DNA of 64,000 nucleotides, taken from positions 62,001 through 126,000 of the forward strand of contig KV918907.1 of NCBI GenBank assembly GCA_002049455.2, given 5' to 3'. Each line of letters begins with the position of its first letter. Positions within the stretch are counted from its first letter, which is position 1. Source of the stretch: Porphyra umbilicalis. Its lineage: Eukaryota; Rhodophyta; Bangiophyceae; Bangiales; Bangiaceae. Below, one piece after another: positions 50,835 through 61,790 of the stretch. A program made the position numbers and the translations under genes. The notes under the pieces were generated by a model. The model saw nothing but the letters and a program-made list of their open reading frames with translations, made no database searches and had not been told where the DNA came from.

Positions 50835-52184
50835 ATGCGTTGCACTTGTATGTGCGGTGTACCGGGTGTTGTGCGGGGGAGCACGCCAGCCAGTATGGTT
50901 GCGACGTGGGATGCGGTAACTGACATGGACGGCCGTGCCACTGCGCTTCTGTGCTTCTTGTGGCATTGTTGGTCGGTGCGTTCCCCTGCAATCCTGATTT
51001 CTTCGCTGATACAAACTATGCACGTCCACGACGAGGCGCACGGCGACGACATGGGCGGTGCTGTGGACCAGGACGACTTCTCCTCGGGCCTCGCGTTGGC
51101 TGTGAGCCACCATCTTTGGCTGCTGCAGTTGGCGCGGCGGTTCCGCGGTTGTCAGCGCTGGCAGCGACGGCACCGCGGGTCGGTTCGTGGGCGCGCGCCC
51201 AACAAGAAGCGCGACTTCAACCTCGGGCTGCGCAACATTTTGCGCGACTTCTGGGATGTGGACGTGGAGCCGCCCGTCTTCGACGAGGGGGACTTTGAGA
51301 GCCGGTTTCGAATGCCACGTGCTGTCTTCATGCGCGTCTACGACGACATAAAGGACGAGCCGTTTTTCCGCCAACGCATCAACGCCACCGGGCGACCCCA
51401 GGCGCATCCGCTTCAGAAGGTTGTCACCGCGCTGCGCGTTCTTGGAAACGGCGAGGCGGCGGACCGCCCCGATGAGTACGTCCGGCTGTCGAAGTCGACC
51501 ACCAATGCCGCCGTCAAGAGCTTCATCGAGTTTATCGTGAACAAGTACGAGTCGACATACCTGCGCGCGACGACGGATGAGGACATAACGCGCATCCTGG
51601 CGTACAACAAGGACCGGGGCGTGCCCGGCTGTATCGGCAGCTTGGACTGCAGCCATTGGGAGTGGCACGGCTGCCCGTAGTCGGCAGCGGGACAGCACAA
51701 GGGCAGGTCGGACAAGCGGTCGATTGTCCTGGAGATGGTGTGCGACCACGACCTCTGGGTTTGGCACGTCTTTGCCGGCTCGTCAGGAAGCAACAACGAC
51801 ATCAAAGTCCTCAAACAGGGCCCTTTTTTTCTCTTGTCGTGCGCGGTGGTGACGCTGGCAGCGCTGGCGGTGGAGATGGTGGAGACGGCGGTGAGGATGC
51901 TGGGGAGGGTGGCGCCGGCGGCGCTGGCGGGAGCGACGGTGGTGGTGCCGACGGCGGCGGTGGCGATGGTGACGACGGCCATGGAGGCGCTGGGGATGGT
52001 GGCGCCGGCGACATTGGTGGCCGAGGTCGTCTGTCTGGGCCATTACGCGGACGCGTTGGTCGGGCCGCTGACGGTGTCCCAGCTGACCCTGCGCTCCAAG
52101 TCAATCAGGGCATGCTTCCCCCCCCCGGTTCCTTCTCCAACCTCCTTACTTGGGTGCAGGCGACGGACCCGGCCGTCGGTATGA
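50835..52184 (+). pseudogene. PIF/Harbinger-type transposase (DDE_Tnp_4), in-frame stop
   Basis: The plus frame from the ATG at 50835 contains the family's N-terminal block (RDFWDVDVEPPVFDEGDFES, MPRAVFMRVYDDI), the helical LQKVVTALRVLGNGEAADRPDEY region, and the first catalytic Asp (51645) in GCIGSLDCSHWEWHGCP. A TAG at 51678 then interrupts the frame. Directly beyond it, in the same frame, come GQHKGRSDKRSIVLEM, HDLWVWHVFAGSSGSNNDIKVL with the second Asp at 51798, and then a Gly/Val-rich low-complexity run. The block with the last catalytic Glu is not recognisable. Harbinger elements need this enzyme plus a Myb-like partner, which is found at 52825-54756. Confidence 0.85.
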
Positions 52185-52255
52185 ATTTGAGAAAGGATCT
52201 CACTGCGCTTTCGTGGGCTCGCCGACAGGCACGGCGGTCACGCGCTGGCGAGTAA

Positions 52256-52824
52256 TGAGCGCTCGTATGTGCCTGTGGGTGTATGTGAATGTGTGTGTGC
52301 GTTTGTTTGTCAATTCCTTTTTTTTTCGTCAAAACCGCATGGCATGTTCTGTGTTCCAATCGCAGTCCACATGCCGAAGTCACGACACGGGGCTTATGCG
52401 AATGCTGGCGGCCTGCGCTCTCGCATGGCGTATGACTGGCAAGGTGTTTTGCACCTGCAATGCGCAACTGATGCGCTTTCCATCTCATAGGGCGCTTCTA
52501 AGACAGACTTTACCCGTGCTTTACTCACGTGCGGAACGCGCCCGGCCATGATGAACACCAGTGCGTCGCGACTCATGGCGCACAACGCGAGAAAACACAC
52601 AACAAAGCTAACAAAAGGAGCCCCGCTTGCGACGCGCTAGCTCCAACACAGGCATGCGACTGCACGCGACCCCACCATACAAGGACAATGTGCGTGACCT
52701 GCAATGTCTCCCATCCGTTACACATGCACGTCCACCGCACTACAGTCTCTGGCACACAGCAGCATCCTGTGGTATGCGTCTCACAATCACTCCAGCGGTC
52801 AACACCCACGCGCGCCAGAGTTTC
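52256..52824. other. Convergent intergenic region of the Harbinger-like module
   Basis: About 570 bp between the 3' ends of the transposase and the Myb-like gene. No gene recognised. Convergent 3' ends are an arrangement known in Harbinger elements. Confidence 0.5.
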
Positions 52825-54756
52825 TCACTCGTCCTCTTCATCATCAGTGACCTCCTTGTTCACAGCACCGCCGGTTCGCGCAGACACAGCGCCCTTCTTT
52901 CGGACCGTACGTCCAGCGCCGCGACTGCGCATGTCGCCACGCGCGGTAGGCGCCGTGACGCTGCTCCCGCCTACCACGTCCGGCCCAGTGAGGTCAATGG
53001 CTGCCCGGTTCTTGTCGATGCGCGCCTGCTCCACCTTGGACTTGGCCGCCATCGCGTGGCGGCCGCGCGCCGGGCGCACGCGTTCTGCAGAGCCTCTCTT
53101 TTCCAGTCCCGACGCCTCGGCCACATTGGTGGTCGCGTTGCTGTCGTCTCTGAATGAGACGACCGGCTCCTTGCCGCCCCCCGCGGCCGCCGCGGCCAAC
53201 GCGGCCGCAGCTGCGCTCGGGCCCGCCGCAGCGGCCGACTTGGTCAAAGGCGACGCGCCCCGCACCGCGACCGCACCGCTGGCCACGGCCGCCGGCGCCG
53301 TGGCATTGATGGCTGCCATACCGATGTTGAACATGTCCTTCCGCATGGCCTCAAAGAACGTCTTGGCCTCGTCTGTGCCCTTATTCTCGACAAAGTTGAA
53401 GAACGCGGCCGCCGCGCGCTTGGACGCGAGCTGCGTCCGCTTGGCAGCCTTCGAAACCATCGCCTCCATTGTCTTTCTCGAGCGCACGAGCTACACACCG
53501 AGGACGCCCGCGCTCTCTTGCATGTCCGCTTTGTTGTTGCGCATGCGCTTGGCCTCCTTGACGCCCGTGTCCGGTCGCTGCTGGAGCGTGGGACGCTCCC
53601 CGCGTGACTGCTGGTCGCCGCCGCCGTTTCTCTTGATCGCCGGCGTCAACGTCCAGCTGACCACCAATGCCGTAGAAGCGGTCGACGACGGCGTTGGCCT
53701 CGGCCGCCGCCCCGCTGAACGTGTCCAGATCTCTCAGCACGCGCCACATCGGAATGCACGCGTACGTCACCACGTGACCAGTCCGCTCCGCCCGCGCCTT
53801 TCCCTGCCGCTCGCGCTCGTCGTCCGAGCACGCGTCCTGCCGCACGGCTTGGTACACCGACACGCCCAAGAAGAGGCCCGCGGCGGCGCGCACGAATCTT
53901 CCTCGGTCAGCGCCCCCGTCAGCTGCTTCTTGTCGGACACCACCTTGAAGAAATGTGCGAAGCGCTGCACGTCGGGCGCGATCTTGCGCTCAAACTGCGT
54001 CTGCATGCAGCCCGCCGTGCGCTCGCACTATCGGCCTTTCAGGTCACTGGGCTTCAGGCTCTTGTGGATGTGCTGCACAAAGTCCTCCTTAATTGGGTCC
54101 CAGGGACCGTCCTTTGAACAGTCCGCGCCCATGTCCGACCGCTGCGCCACCAGCTTGAACGCCTCACAGAGAGCCACCTGCTCTTCGACCGGCCACACCT
54201 TTCCCTTGCCGTTGCCTGGGCCCTTCTTCTTCGCGCCTGCGCCGCCGCCGAGGCGAGGACAGCCGCTCGCGCGGCGCCCCCGGTGCTGCGGCGTCGGCGC
54301 ACCGCCGGTGCCGGATGACGCCACGCTCCCGCCCGGAGACTGGTTCCACTCGCTCTCGTCACCGCCGCCAGCCCCATCAAGGTTCGACGTTGTTGTTCGC
54401 GGCATCGCTCTCCGTCGGGCGCCGGCAGCTGGCTTCTCACGAACACGGGTACGTCCCGACTTGTCCAACTCTGTGTCTCTTGGTGGACCGCGGCCGACAG
54501 GTGCGCTTTTGCAGGTCGCCCCGCCAGCGCCAGCGCCAGCCTCTGCGCCACTTGCACTTCCGCGGCCAACCGGCGCGGCGGCAACCAATGTCGGCGCCAC
54601 GGAGCCCGCCCCACCGGCGGAGCGCTCGTCCGAGGTAGCACGATGTGCGACAGAAGCAGCGGCTCCTCGAGGCTTGTACGGCACACAGCGGTCAGAAAAG
54701 AGAGAGGGTTGGGCGTAGGAGTCTTGCCAGAAGCAAGCGCATCTTTCACGCGACAC
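52825..54756 (-). pseudogene. Myb/SANT-like Harbinger partner protein, fragmented
   Basis: On the minus strand, 54756-54028 has a Gly/Ala/Pro-rich N-terminus leading into GKVWPVEEQVALCEAFKLV ... DGPWDPIKEDFVQHI, a Myb/SANT-like trihelix of the kind encoded beside Harbinger transposases. Continuing pieces lie in other frames: QFERKIAPDVQRFAHFFKVV ... GALTEED at 54006-53900, AAAEANAVVDRFYGIGG near 53730-53690, and a helical C-terminus (53487-52825; KRAAAAFFNFVENKGTDEAKTFFEAM, then a basic tail). At least three frame changes or stops separate them, so this copy is decayed. The Myb partner normally binds transposon ends and carries the transposase into the nucleus. Confidence 0.65.
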
Positions 54757-56442
54757 GCGCGCAAATGCCGGAAGAACTCCTGGACACTGAGCTCGCAGGC
54801 GCGCCGCAGGCCCGCCAGGTGCGGGCGCCGATCAGTCCGCACCTTCTTCAAGGGGGTTGGAGCCGCCTCGTCGACCTCAATGGCGTCGCCGCCACCCAGA
54901 GCGGCGCCGGACTTGGCCGGCGCTACTGCGTCCACACCGGTGGTCGCTGCCGATGCAGGCAGCGACGCGCAACCGCCGGCAGTCGTGGTCGTCCCGCTCA
55001 TCTGGGACGTCGCCGCTGCAGTGTCGGCGCCTGCTGTCGCGGAAGGCAGCCGAGGTGCCGCTCCCACCGCTGGAGGCGCCGCCCCGCCCGTGCCACCGGC
55101 CGTAGCAGGCTCGAGCCTAGGGGGGGGAGACGACTCGTGCCACGGGTTGCGAACCCGCTGGTACCGAAAGCCAGGAGGTAGAGGGGGGAGTGGGGGAAAT
55201 GTCGCGGTGTCGCCATCGGCCGACTTTGAAGGGGGGGAGTCGGGGATGGTGGCTTGCCGTGTCGCGAGACGTACGGCACAGCGACAGCAGTGGACACAAC
55301 GTCCGTCGACGGAGAAAAAAGGGCGGATGCACCGCCGTTGCGGAACGGGCCGCAAAAAGCGGGCACGTTCAACGTACACCTCCACCCGTGCGGTCCCCGC
55401 AAGCGAACAGCCGAACGCACAGGACCTAAGTCGACGGACATTCTTGGTTGCCCCCATACTACCTGTCAACGAGGACTGCGGCACCGCCCCGCGCGGCCCT
55501 CCCAGGCGTACTCGGAACGGTGCGACCGGGCCACAGGAGTGTGCGGGACCCCAAAATCGGCGTTCGCGGACTGCCTGATAGGATGTCCCGAGAGGCTCAC
55601 ACGAGCCGTCCGTTAACAGGCCCGATGCCTCACGAGACCCGTGACCCAGAGGAAGGCTGACGGTAGGTTTCCTCGACAGGCGTGCACCGTACCTTGCGAT
55701 CTCGGCGCCGGACACATGGGGGCCCGCAGTCAGCCATCACGCACTCGCGAGTGAGTAGACGGTTGCACTGAGATATTGTTCATAAGGCTGTCAAGGACAC
55801 CGCCCCGAAATTCCTGGCACTTGTCCCCACGTCCCGGGGGACACACCACCGATGCTCAGGTGGACACACGCGAGTGCCGATGAGTTCGCCAAGGCGATCC
55901 ATTTCTCTATTCTGGCCCGTCCTCGGCCCTCTGGAGGCACCCAAGGCGTCACAAGAGGAGTAAAAGCGCGAAGCAATCGGTCTGAATCAGCAGATGGGGG
56001 CAGGCACGCAGCAGAGGTGCACAGGGGCGCGGCCCTTGTGCCACGCGCATGGCTCTCGGGCCACCCGTTTGCGCGGTTTGTCAGGCCACTGGGGTCCCAG
56101 GCGACCGCTCGAACGGCTTGATTCAGGCTCCAGCACCTTCCACCACCTGCGGGGGTGCGACCGCAACACACGTCACGCACTCGAGCGGATTCGATCCAAA
56201 TTGGTACCGGAAGGCCTCCACGTGTCTCGCTAGATCGCCTTGATTTGGGCGGTTCGGGCTCCGTTCACACGCTTTCCGGGACATGTTCGGCAGATATTCG
56301 ACGGACGCCTCTTCATTTCGATATTGGCGTCGACGCTGATACGTGTCCTCCGTTGGCAACCTCCCAGTGCGACCAACAACGTCGAGGCCAACGGCGCTCA
56401 GATCTTCGAATGGTAGCCCACTCCATTTTACCCATTACATTG
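54757..56442. other. Unassigned stretch
   Basis: About 1.7 kb upstream of the Myb-like gene. Ala/Pro/Gly-rich frames on both strands continue from the gene's N-terminus to about 55180 and may include its true start. Past 55200 nothing is recognised. The right end of the Harbinger-like module should be in this interval but was not located. Confidence 0.35.
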
Positions 56443-56492
56443 CCCGTTGGCAACGCGTTGGCCCGTTGGCAACGCGTTGGCCCGTTGGCAAC
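56443..56492. repeat. 19-bp tandem repeat, about 2.6 copies
   Basis: CCCGTTGGCAACGCGTTGG at 56443 and 56462, then a partial unit at 56481. It lies just upstream of the second gypsy A relic. The unit contains the dyad TTGGCAACGCGTTGG. Confidence 0.8.
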
Positions 56493-58035
56493 TGACCACT
56501 CGCAGGGCCACACGTGGCGGTTTCATTTCACCGTTTCAGACCGTTGGCCCGACATTGGTGGGAATGCTCTAAGCTGGATCTACAGCACGACCGACTCAAG
56601 CGGACGCATGATATGATGGCGACTTTGCTTCTCCGAATATACATTCGACCTGGTTTACAAACAAGGTGCATCGCACCACTTGCCCGACTTCCTGTCGCGT
56701 GGCTCCACGGTGGCACCGACAGAAGATATCCACGATGATATACCTTGTCTGGCATTGTCCGAGACGGCCAACGACTTGAGGACGGGGATATACACGAATT
56801 CCGACGAACTCGAACCGGCGAATTGGACGACGGTGTCGAAGCCCAGCAAACGGACGACTACTTCGTCCAGATTTCCACTCGTGAGGAACGCGGAACAGCA
56901 AAGGACTGCTTCCGCGGCGACCATCACGCTCTGTATTGCCGGACGCCTTACGGCAACCAATTGGTTTTACCAAAGTTGTTACGCGTACGCTTCTTGACCC
57001 TTGCGCACCACGAAACCGTGGCAGCCCATCCTGGTATGAAACGGATGTATCACACCATGCGAAAAGAATGTTACTTGCCCTCGATGGTGACAGACATCCA
57101 CACCACCATCACCAAGTGCACAACATTTGCTCAAAAACGCCTCGCCTTGCGGTGACACACCACGCCCCGGACGCTTTTCCCAGCTACGGAGCCCTTCACG
57201 GAACTTTCCGTCGACATCTTTGGGCCCATTCCGGCCTCCAAAAAAGGCAATCGCTTCATCTTGGTTATCACCGACGGCTTTGCCAAGCTCCCCAAGTGTG
57301 TCGCCTTACGATGAACTACGGCCATGTTCGTGGCGTCAGCCATCAACCACGCATAAGTGTCTGCCTACGGGCCCCCGGACAGGATCCTGTCGGACCACGG
57401 GCCCCAGTTCATGTCGAGCTTCTTTATCGCTGTGATAAAAATGCTTAGCATTGAAACTGTCCACACCACGGCGTATCATCGCCAGACCAATGGTAAAGTC
57501 AAGCAGTACAACCGTACTATGGCTTCTCAGCTGCGACACTACGTCGCTGATGACCCATCTCGATCGGGCAATCTACTCCCGGCAATCACCATGACGTTTA
57601 ATAGCCAGCCGCAACGGTCTACGGTTATTGCTCCATTTGAGTTTGTTTTCCCACGACAGATCCCCAACCTCGCGGTTCGCAACTTTCCCCCGGACACACC
57701 ATTGGCCAATACGCGCACGCTGAATGAGGGGTCACCCTTAGCTCGCAGACGCGAATGCATGGCTCAACTTCGCCGGTAGATCCCTATCGTAGTTGAGCCC
57801 TTGCGTAAGACGCAAAAAGGTTACAATCGTATCTTCAACAACCGAGTAGCAACCAGGGGTTGTCAGAAAACATATCCGATATCCAGGGCTTCTGAACTGC
57901 AAACAGATCATCTCGTTTAGACACTTTTTTGCCAGCGCTGCTGCGGATATTGACGTACTGAGCTCGAGAGCATCGCAATGATGGTATCTTTTAATCCAAT
58001 GGACAATCAGGGACAAATATTCTACTACAAATTCT

Positions 58036-58095
58036 CGGATACAGTCGTTCCACAGAAAACCTAGCACTCAGCGGAAATCAGAAGTACCACCAATA
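58036..58095 (+). repeat. Isolated TACAGTCGTTCC-type transposon end
   Basis: TACAGTCGTTCCACAGAAAA followed by CAGCGGAAATCAGAAGTACC and ATATGTT tracks the right-end repeat of the 23.8-kb insertion for about 60 bp at about 75% identity. No inverted partner was found downstream, so it marks a truncated member of the same Tc1-like end family nested in the hAT-like element. Confidence 0.55.
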
Positions 58096-58129
58096 TGTTC
58101 CTCGTTTCGCGTTAACGTGGCTGAGATCC

Positions 58130-59850
58130 AGTGACGTGTCCACGAACAATCCTCAATGCCGCTTTTCTGATCAAAGACTTCGCGTGCTCAGACACACAAG
58201 GAAGCACATGATAGCAATGGGCACTTCGACGCTCTTTCTGGCTCCCCATATCGTGGAGCCGGCCCCATCGGCCATTCTAGCTGGCATCCCACTGGGGGGC
58301 GTGCCAGGGGTCACACGACCCGTTGGAGTTTCAGAGCGCGGAGGCGGGCCTGACGGCCAATTTGGCGGAGGGCCCAGTGCGAGGTGGACAGAGACCAGCA
58401 GATGTCCTCTTGCGCGCTATTTTGGGAAGATGGAAAGTCTATTGCGAAATCATCGGGAATCGCAGCATAGCTTGATCCTGCTTTGATCCCTGAACAATGG
58501 CCCGACGGTCGAGATCATGGGCCCGTTCTCGATCGCTCGAAACTGCATTCTGAAAGCTGCGACGAGCCGGGCGCATATGTCGACCGGACGACGGCGTCGC
58601 CGATCCGGTCCACGTCGCCAGGGCGATCCGCACACCCCGCCCCCCCCCTCCCGTCCCCCCCCACTCGCGCCCCACTTCCCCATCACCACCGCCACTGCGA
58701 TGCGCACCCCCCTCTGCTTCTCCTACCCACCCCCGATCCCCCCAACGCTGGCGTCGCGGCCGGTGTCAGCGCATCTCGCTCCCAATTCCTGATGCGCCCT
58801 TCACCGCCGTTGCTGCTCTCTTCTGGCGTCCTGGCCCTTCAGCAAGTTTCATTTGGTCCTCTTGCTCGTTCAAATGGGTGTCCCTATGTCAACTGAAGAC
58901 GTAACAAACTCTCGCTGTTGTTTCTTTCTTTGCCACCTCGTCTTGGAGCTTTCGCTACAGGACTCAAAGCGGAGTCTTCGCAAATGAGTGCACCGCATTC
59001 TTGTCGACAACGTTCCTCATTGCCTGTGCCACAATGCACATAACCTGCTTGCTGCGGGCGCGAGGAGAATGCGCCCTCCGACCGGTACGGGGAGGCAACA
59101 AACAACACCGCGAGCCCATTTATTCCCTAAACAGCAACACAGCAGACAAATGGCACAAAATATCACCGAAATGGAAGCCACAGCAGGGATCAGCACCGAA
59201 ACAGGAGGGCGGGGGGGCGTCGCCGGCCGCGACAGCGCGCGGTGAGGGGGCGGTAGGAGGGGCAGATGGGGCGGGGGGGGGCGAGGATCGCCGTGGCGGC
59301 GGTGGTGAAGGTGGGGAGCGGGAGTGGGGGGGGACGGGAGGGGGGGGGCGGGGTGTGCGGATCGCCCTGGCGACGTGGACCGGATCGGCGACGCCGTCGT
59401 CCGGTCGACATATGCGCCCGGCTCGTCGCAGCTTTCAGAATGCAGTTTCGAGCGATCGAGAACGGGCCCATGATCTCGACCGTCGGGCCATTGTTCAGGG
59501 ATCAAAGCAGGATCAAGCTATGCTGCGATTCCCGATGATTTCGCAATAGACTTTCCATCTTCCCAAAATAGCGCGCAAGAGGACATCTGCTGGTCTCTGT
59601 CCACCTCGCACTGGGCCCTCCGCCAAATTGGCCGTCAGGCCCGCCTCCGCGCTCTGAAACTCCAACGGGTCGTGTGACCCCTGGCACGCCTACGGAGGAA
59701 GAGTTCCCACGAAATTAGCGTTTTGGATTTCAAGCCACACGAGTTCTCGGAAGAATGGGGCTGCCAGGGGGGGGGGTGGTCTCCGACTTCCCTCGTTTTT
59801 GGGCCCGTCTGAGGGGGTGCCCTCCTAGGGCGGTCCGGGCTCGTCGGCAG
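58130..59850 (+). repeat. Inverted-repeat arm R (left), interrupted by a long-TIR element
   Basis: 58130-58297 and 59691-59850 together match the reverse complement of about 61500-61790 (shared CGACGCTCTTTCTGGCTCCC, GGCCATTCTAGCTGGCATCC, CCTCGTTTTTGG). The match jumps across 58298-59690, which is therefore a later insertion. The outer structure looks like a long-TIR element nested in the hAT-like element. Confidence 0.7.
58298..59690. mobile_element. Long-TIR (foldback or Mutator-like) element, 1,393 bp
   Basis: The outer about 380 bp on each side are almost exact inverted copies (58298-58675 against 59313-59690). Similarity continues with gaps to about 58790 and 59190, so the arms total close to 490 bp around an unrelated core. 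The outermost GGCGTGCC/GGCACGCC may be an 8-bp target duplication blurred by its own symmetry, or part of the TIR. Very long TIRs with 8-9-bp duplications are usual in Mutator-like elements; no transposase is present. Confidence 0.75.
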
Positions 59851-61499
59851 CCGGGATTGCGGAATCGTTGGCAATCGTTGTATTGTTTTGTTTCAAGCTA
59901 CTGGGGAGGGGCGCCCGGGCACGAGCGTGGTTGGGGTCATTTTTCATATAAGTCCAGAAGTCGCATCGCTAAAAGTATACCTGTCGAAGCCGACGCAGGC
60001 TGTGACGGCCTGGGCTGCTCGTGACGGCGGCGACCGCGTCGCCACCGGCTTGGTTGTCCGCTGGTGGGTTGAGCACACAGAAAGTGGAGGAGCTGGTATA
60101 TGAAGATGGATGGGTGAGCAACCAGAAAAAGACATGCTGGCCAAAAGGTCGTGCGGTGAGGGTCGGAGTGCGGAGATGCATGACCTGCACGGTGTCCGGT
60201 GTGCGCTGGAGCAGCCGGATGCATGCAGCCACAAAACAGAGGAAAAAGCACAGTTAAAGACGATGGGGGGGGGGGATGGCGGGAGAGCGGTGGAAGGCAG
60301 GGGAGGAGAGGGCAAGGTGCGGCTGGTAGAGAATGAACCGGTGAACATCGAGGAAAAAGAACGAAGCAGAGAGAAGAGACACACAACGGTAGGGCAGGGG
60401 GGGCGAGGGGCAGGCGGTCGGGGGGGTGGCGGTAGAGGCAGGGGAAAGGGCGATGGTGACGCCTTCAGAGACACTGGCGAATGAGGCGGACGACGCCAAA
60501 TTGGCGGCACGGGGGCGACACGGCGTGTTCGATTTTGGCCGGGTCAGTGCTCCCCTCCTGCTTGCTCCTTCCTCAGGGTTGGGTGCTGTTTGGGCGGGCC
60601 TCTCAAGCGGATCAACGTCCACTCAATCCGACCTGTGATTGGCTTAACCGGTAGATCTGTCCTGTTGCACGATGATCCAGGACATATTGGCCGACGAACT
60701 GCGATGATGATTGTCTCGAAGGGCGCCATTTCGATTTCGAGAGAGCATGATGTTGTCCAACGAAGCCGTCTGCGGCCGCCTGCGGCTTCTTGCGTGGCAC
60801 TCATTGCGTCAGCGATCTATCCCCTCCCCACCTCTATCCCTCGCCTGCCACCATCACTCCCCCTCTTCCTTCGCATGCTATCCTCGAGCGCCCCGCTGGT
60901 CCCTGCCCCCGGGCCGCTGTCCTAACCCGCCGTCTCCGTCTTGCTTGTTTCTGCCCGAGCACTACCGCTCGGGTCGTCGACCAACCGCACCTTTCCCCCT
61001 TCCTCTCCCCCCTACCACTCCCGTCCTCTTCCCCCCCCTCCCCCCAACTTCCTCTCCCCCCCATGCCCCCCCGTTCATAGCTATGATCATTGTTTCTCTT
61101 ATATTCCACTCAGATGGCCCCAGGAGCCACCAACCATCAGTCACCCCGCGGCTGCCGACTGTCGCAGCGAGCCCCCTCCGCACCCTCTGCCGTCACCGTC
61201 ATCGCCGTTGGGCCGTTTTGCCATTTCACATGCCATTTCAGGTACGCTCTGACTCCACCTCTCGTGCCACTTCACACCCTAGGCAAGCACCAGCCTGGGG
61301 GCGGGACGACAGCCGCTACCCAGCCCCAAAGGCTGTCATTGCCACCGTGTCATTTGATTCGGCTACCTGTAGAGGTGATGGGTATGGGCAGTCACCTACA
61401 GAAAAGTATTTGAAATTTAGCACTAACTCTCTCAATCCTGCTGTCTGCAGGCAGGAAAACGGGGCTGGACAATTGTGACGACCGTCCAATATGGCCCCG

Positions 61500-61790
61500 A
61501 TCGACCGACCTGACACGGCTCCAACGCCGGGGGGAGACCCCTCCCAGACGTGCCAAAAACGAGGGAACTCGTGCGAGGCGCGAAATAGAAGACGCTCAGT
61601 TCGTGAGGCCAGTTCTTGGGTCGGCACGCACCCCAGTGGGATGCCAGCTAGAATGGCCGATGGGCCCGGATCCACGATATGGGGAGCCAGAAAGAGCGTC
61701 GGAGAGCCCATTGCTGTCATGTGCTGCCCAATGCGTCAGAGCAGCCCTCGCCTGATGAGTCTATTCCTGAAAATGTGAAGGATACCGACG
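61500..61790 (-). repeat. Inverted-repeat arm R (right), uninterrupted
   Basis: Reverse-complement partner of 58130-58297 plus 59691-59850. It shows the arm without the long-TIR insertion and so serves as the empty site. Confidence 0.7.

Noticed and set aside
49302-51767. 821-codon minus-strand open frame
   Set aside because: Gly/Arg/Pro-rich, overlaps the Harbinger-type transposase on the other strand and the 154-bp repeat; open because of GC-rich composition.
52529-54718. 729-codon plus-strand open frame
   Set aside because: Antisense to the Myb/SANT-like gene; no domain, composition follows the complementary coding strand.
54054-55715. 553-codon minus-strand open frame
   Set aside because: Overlaps the Myb-like gene in a different frame and is Ala/Pro/Arg low complexity; the recognisable motif is in the other frame.
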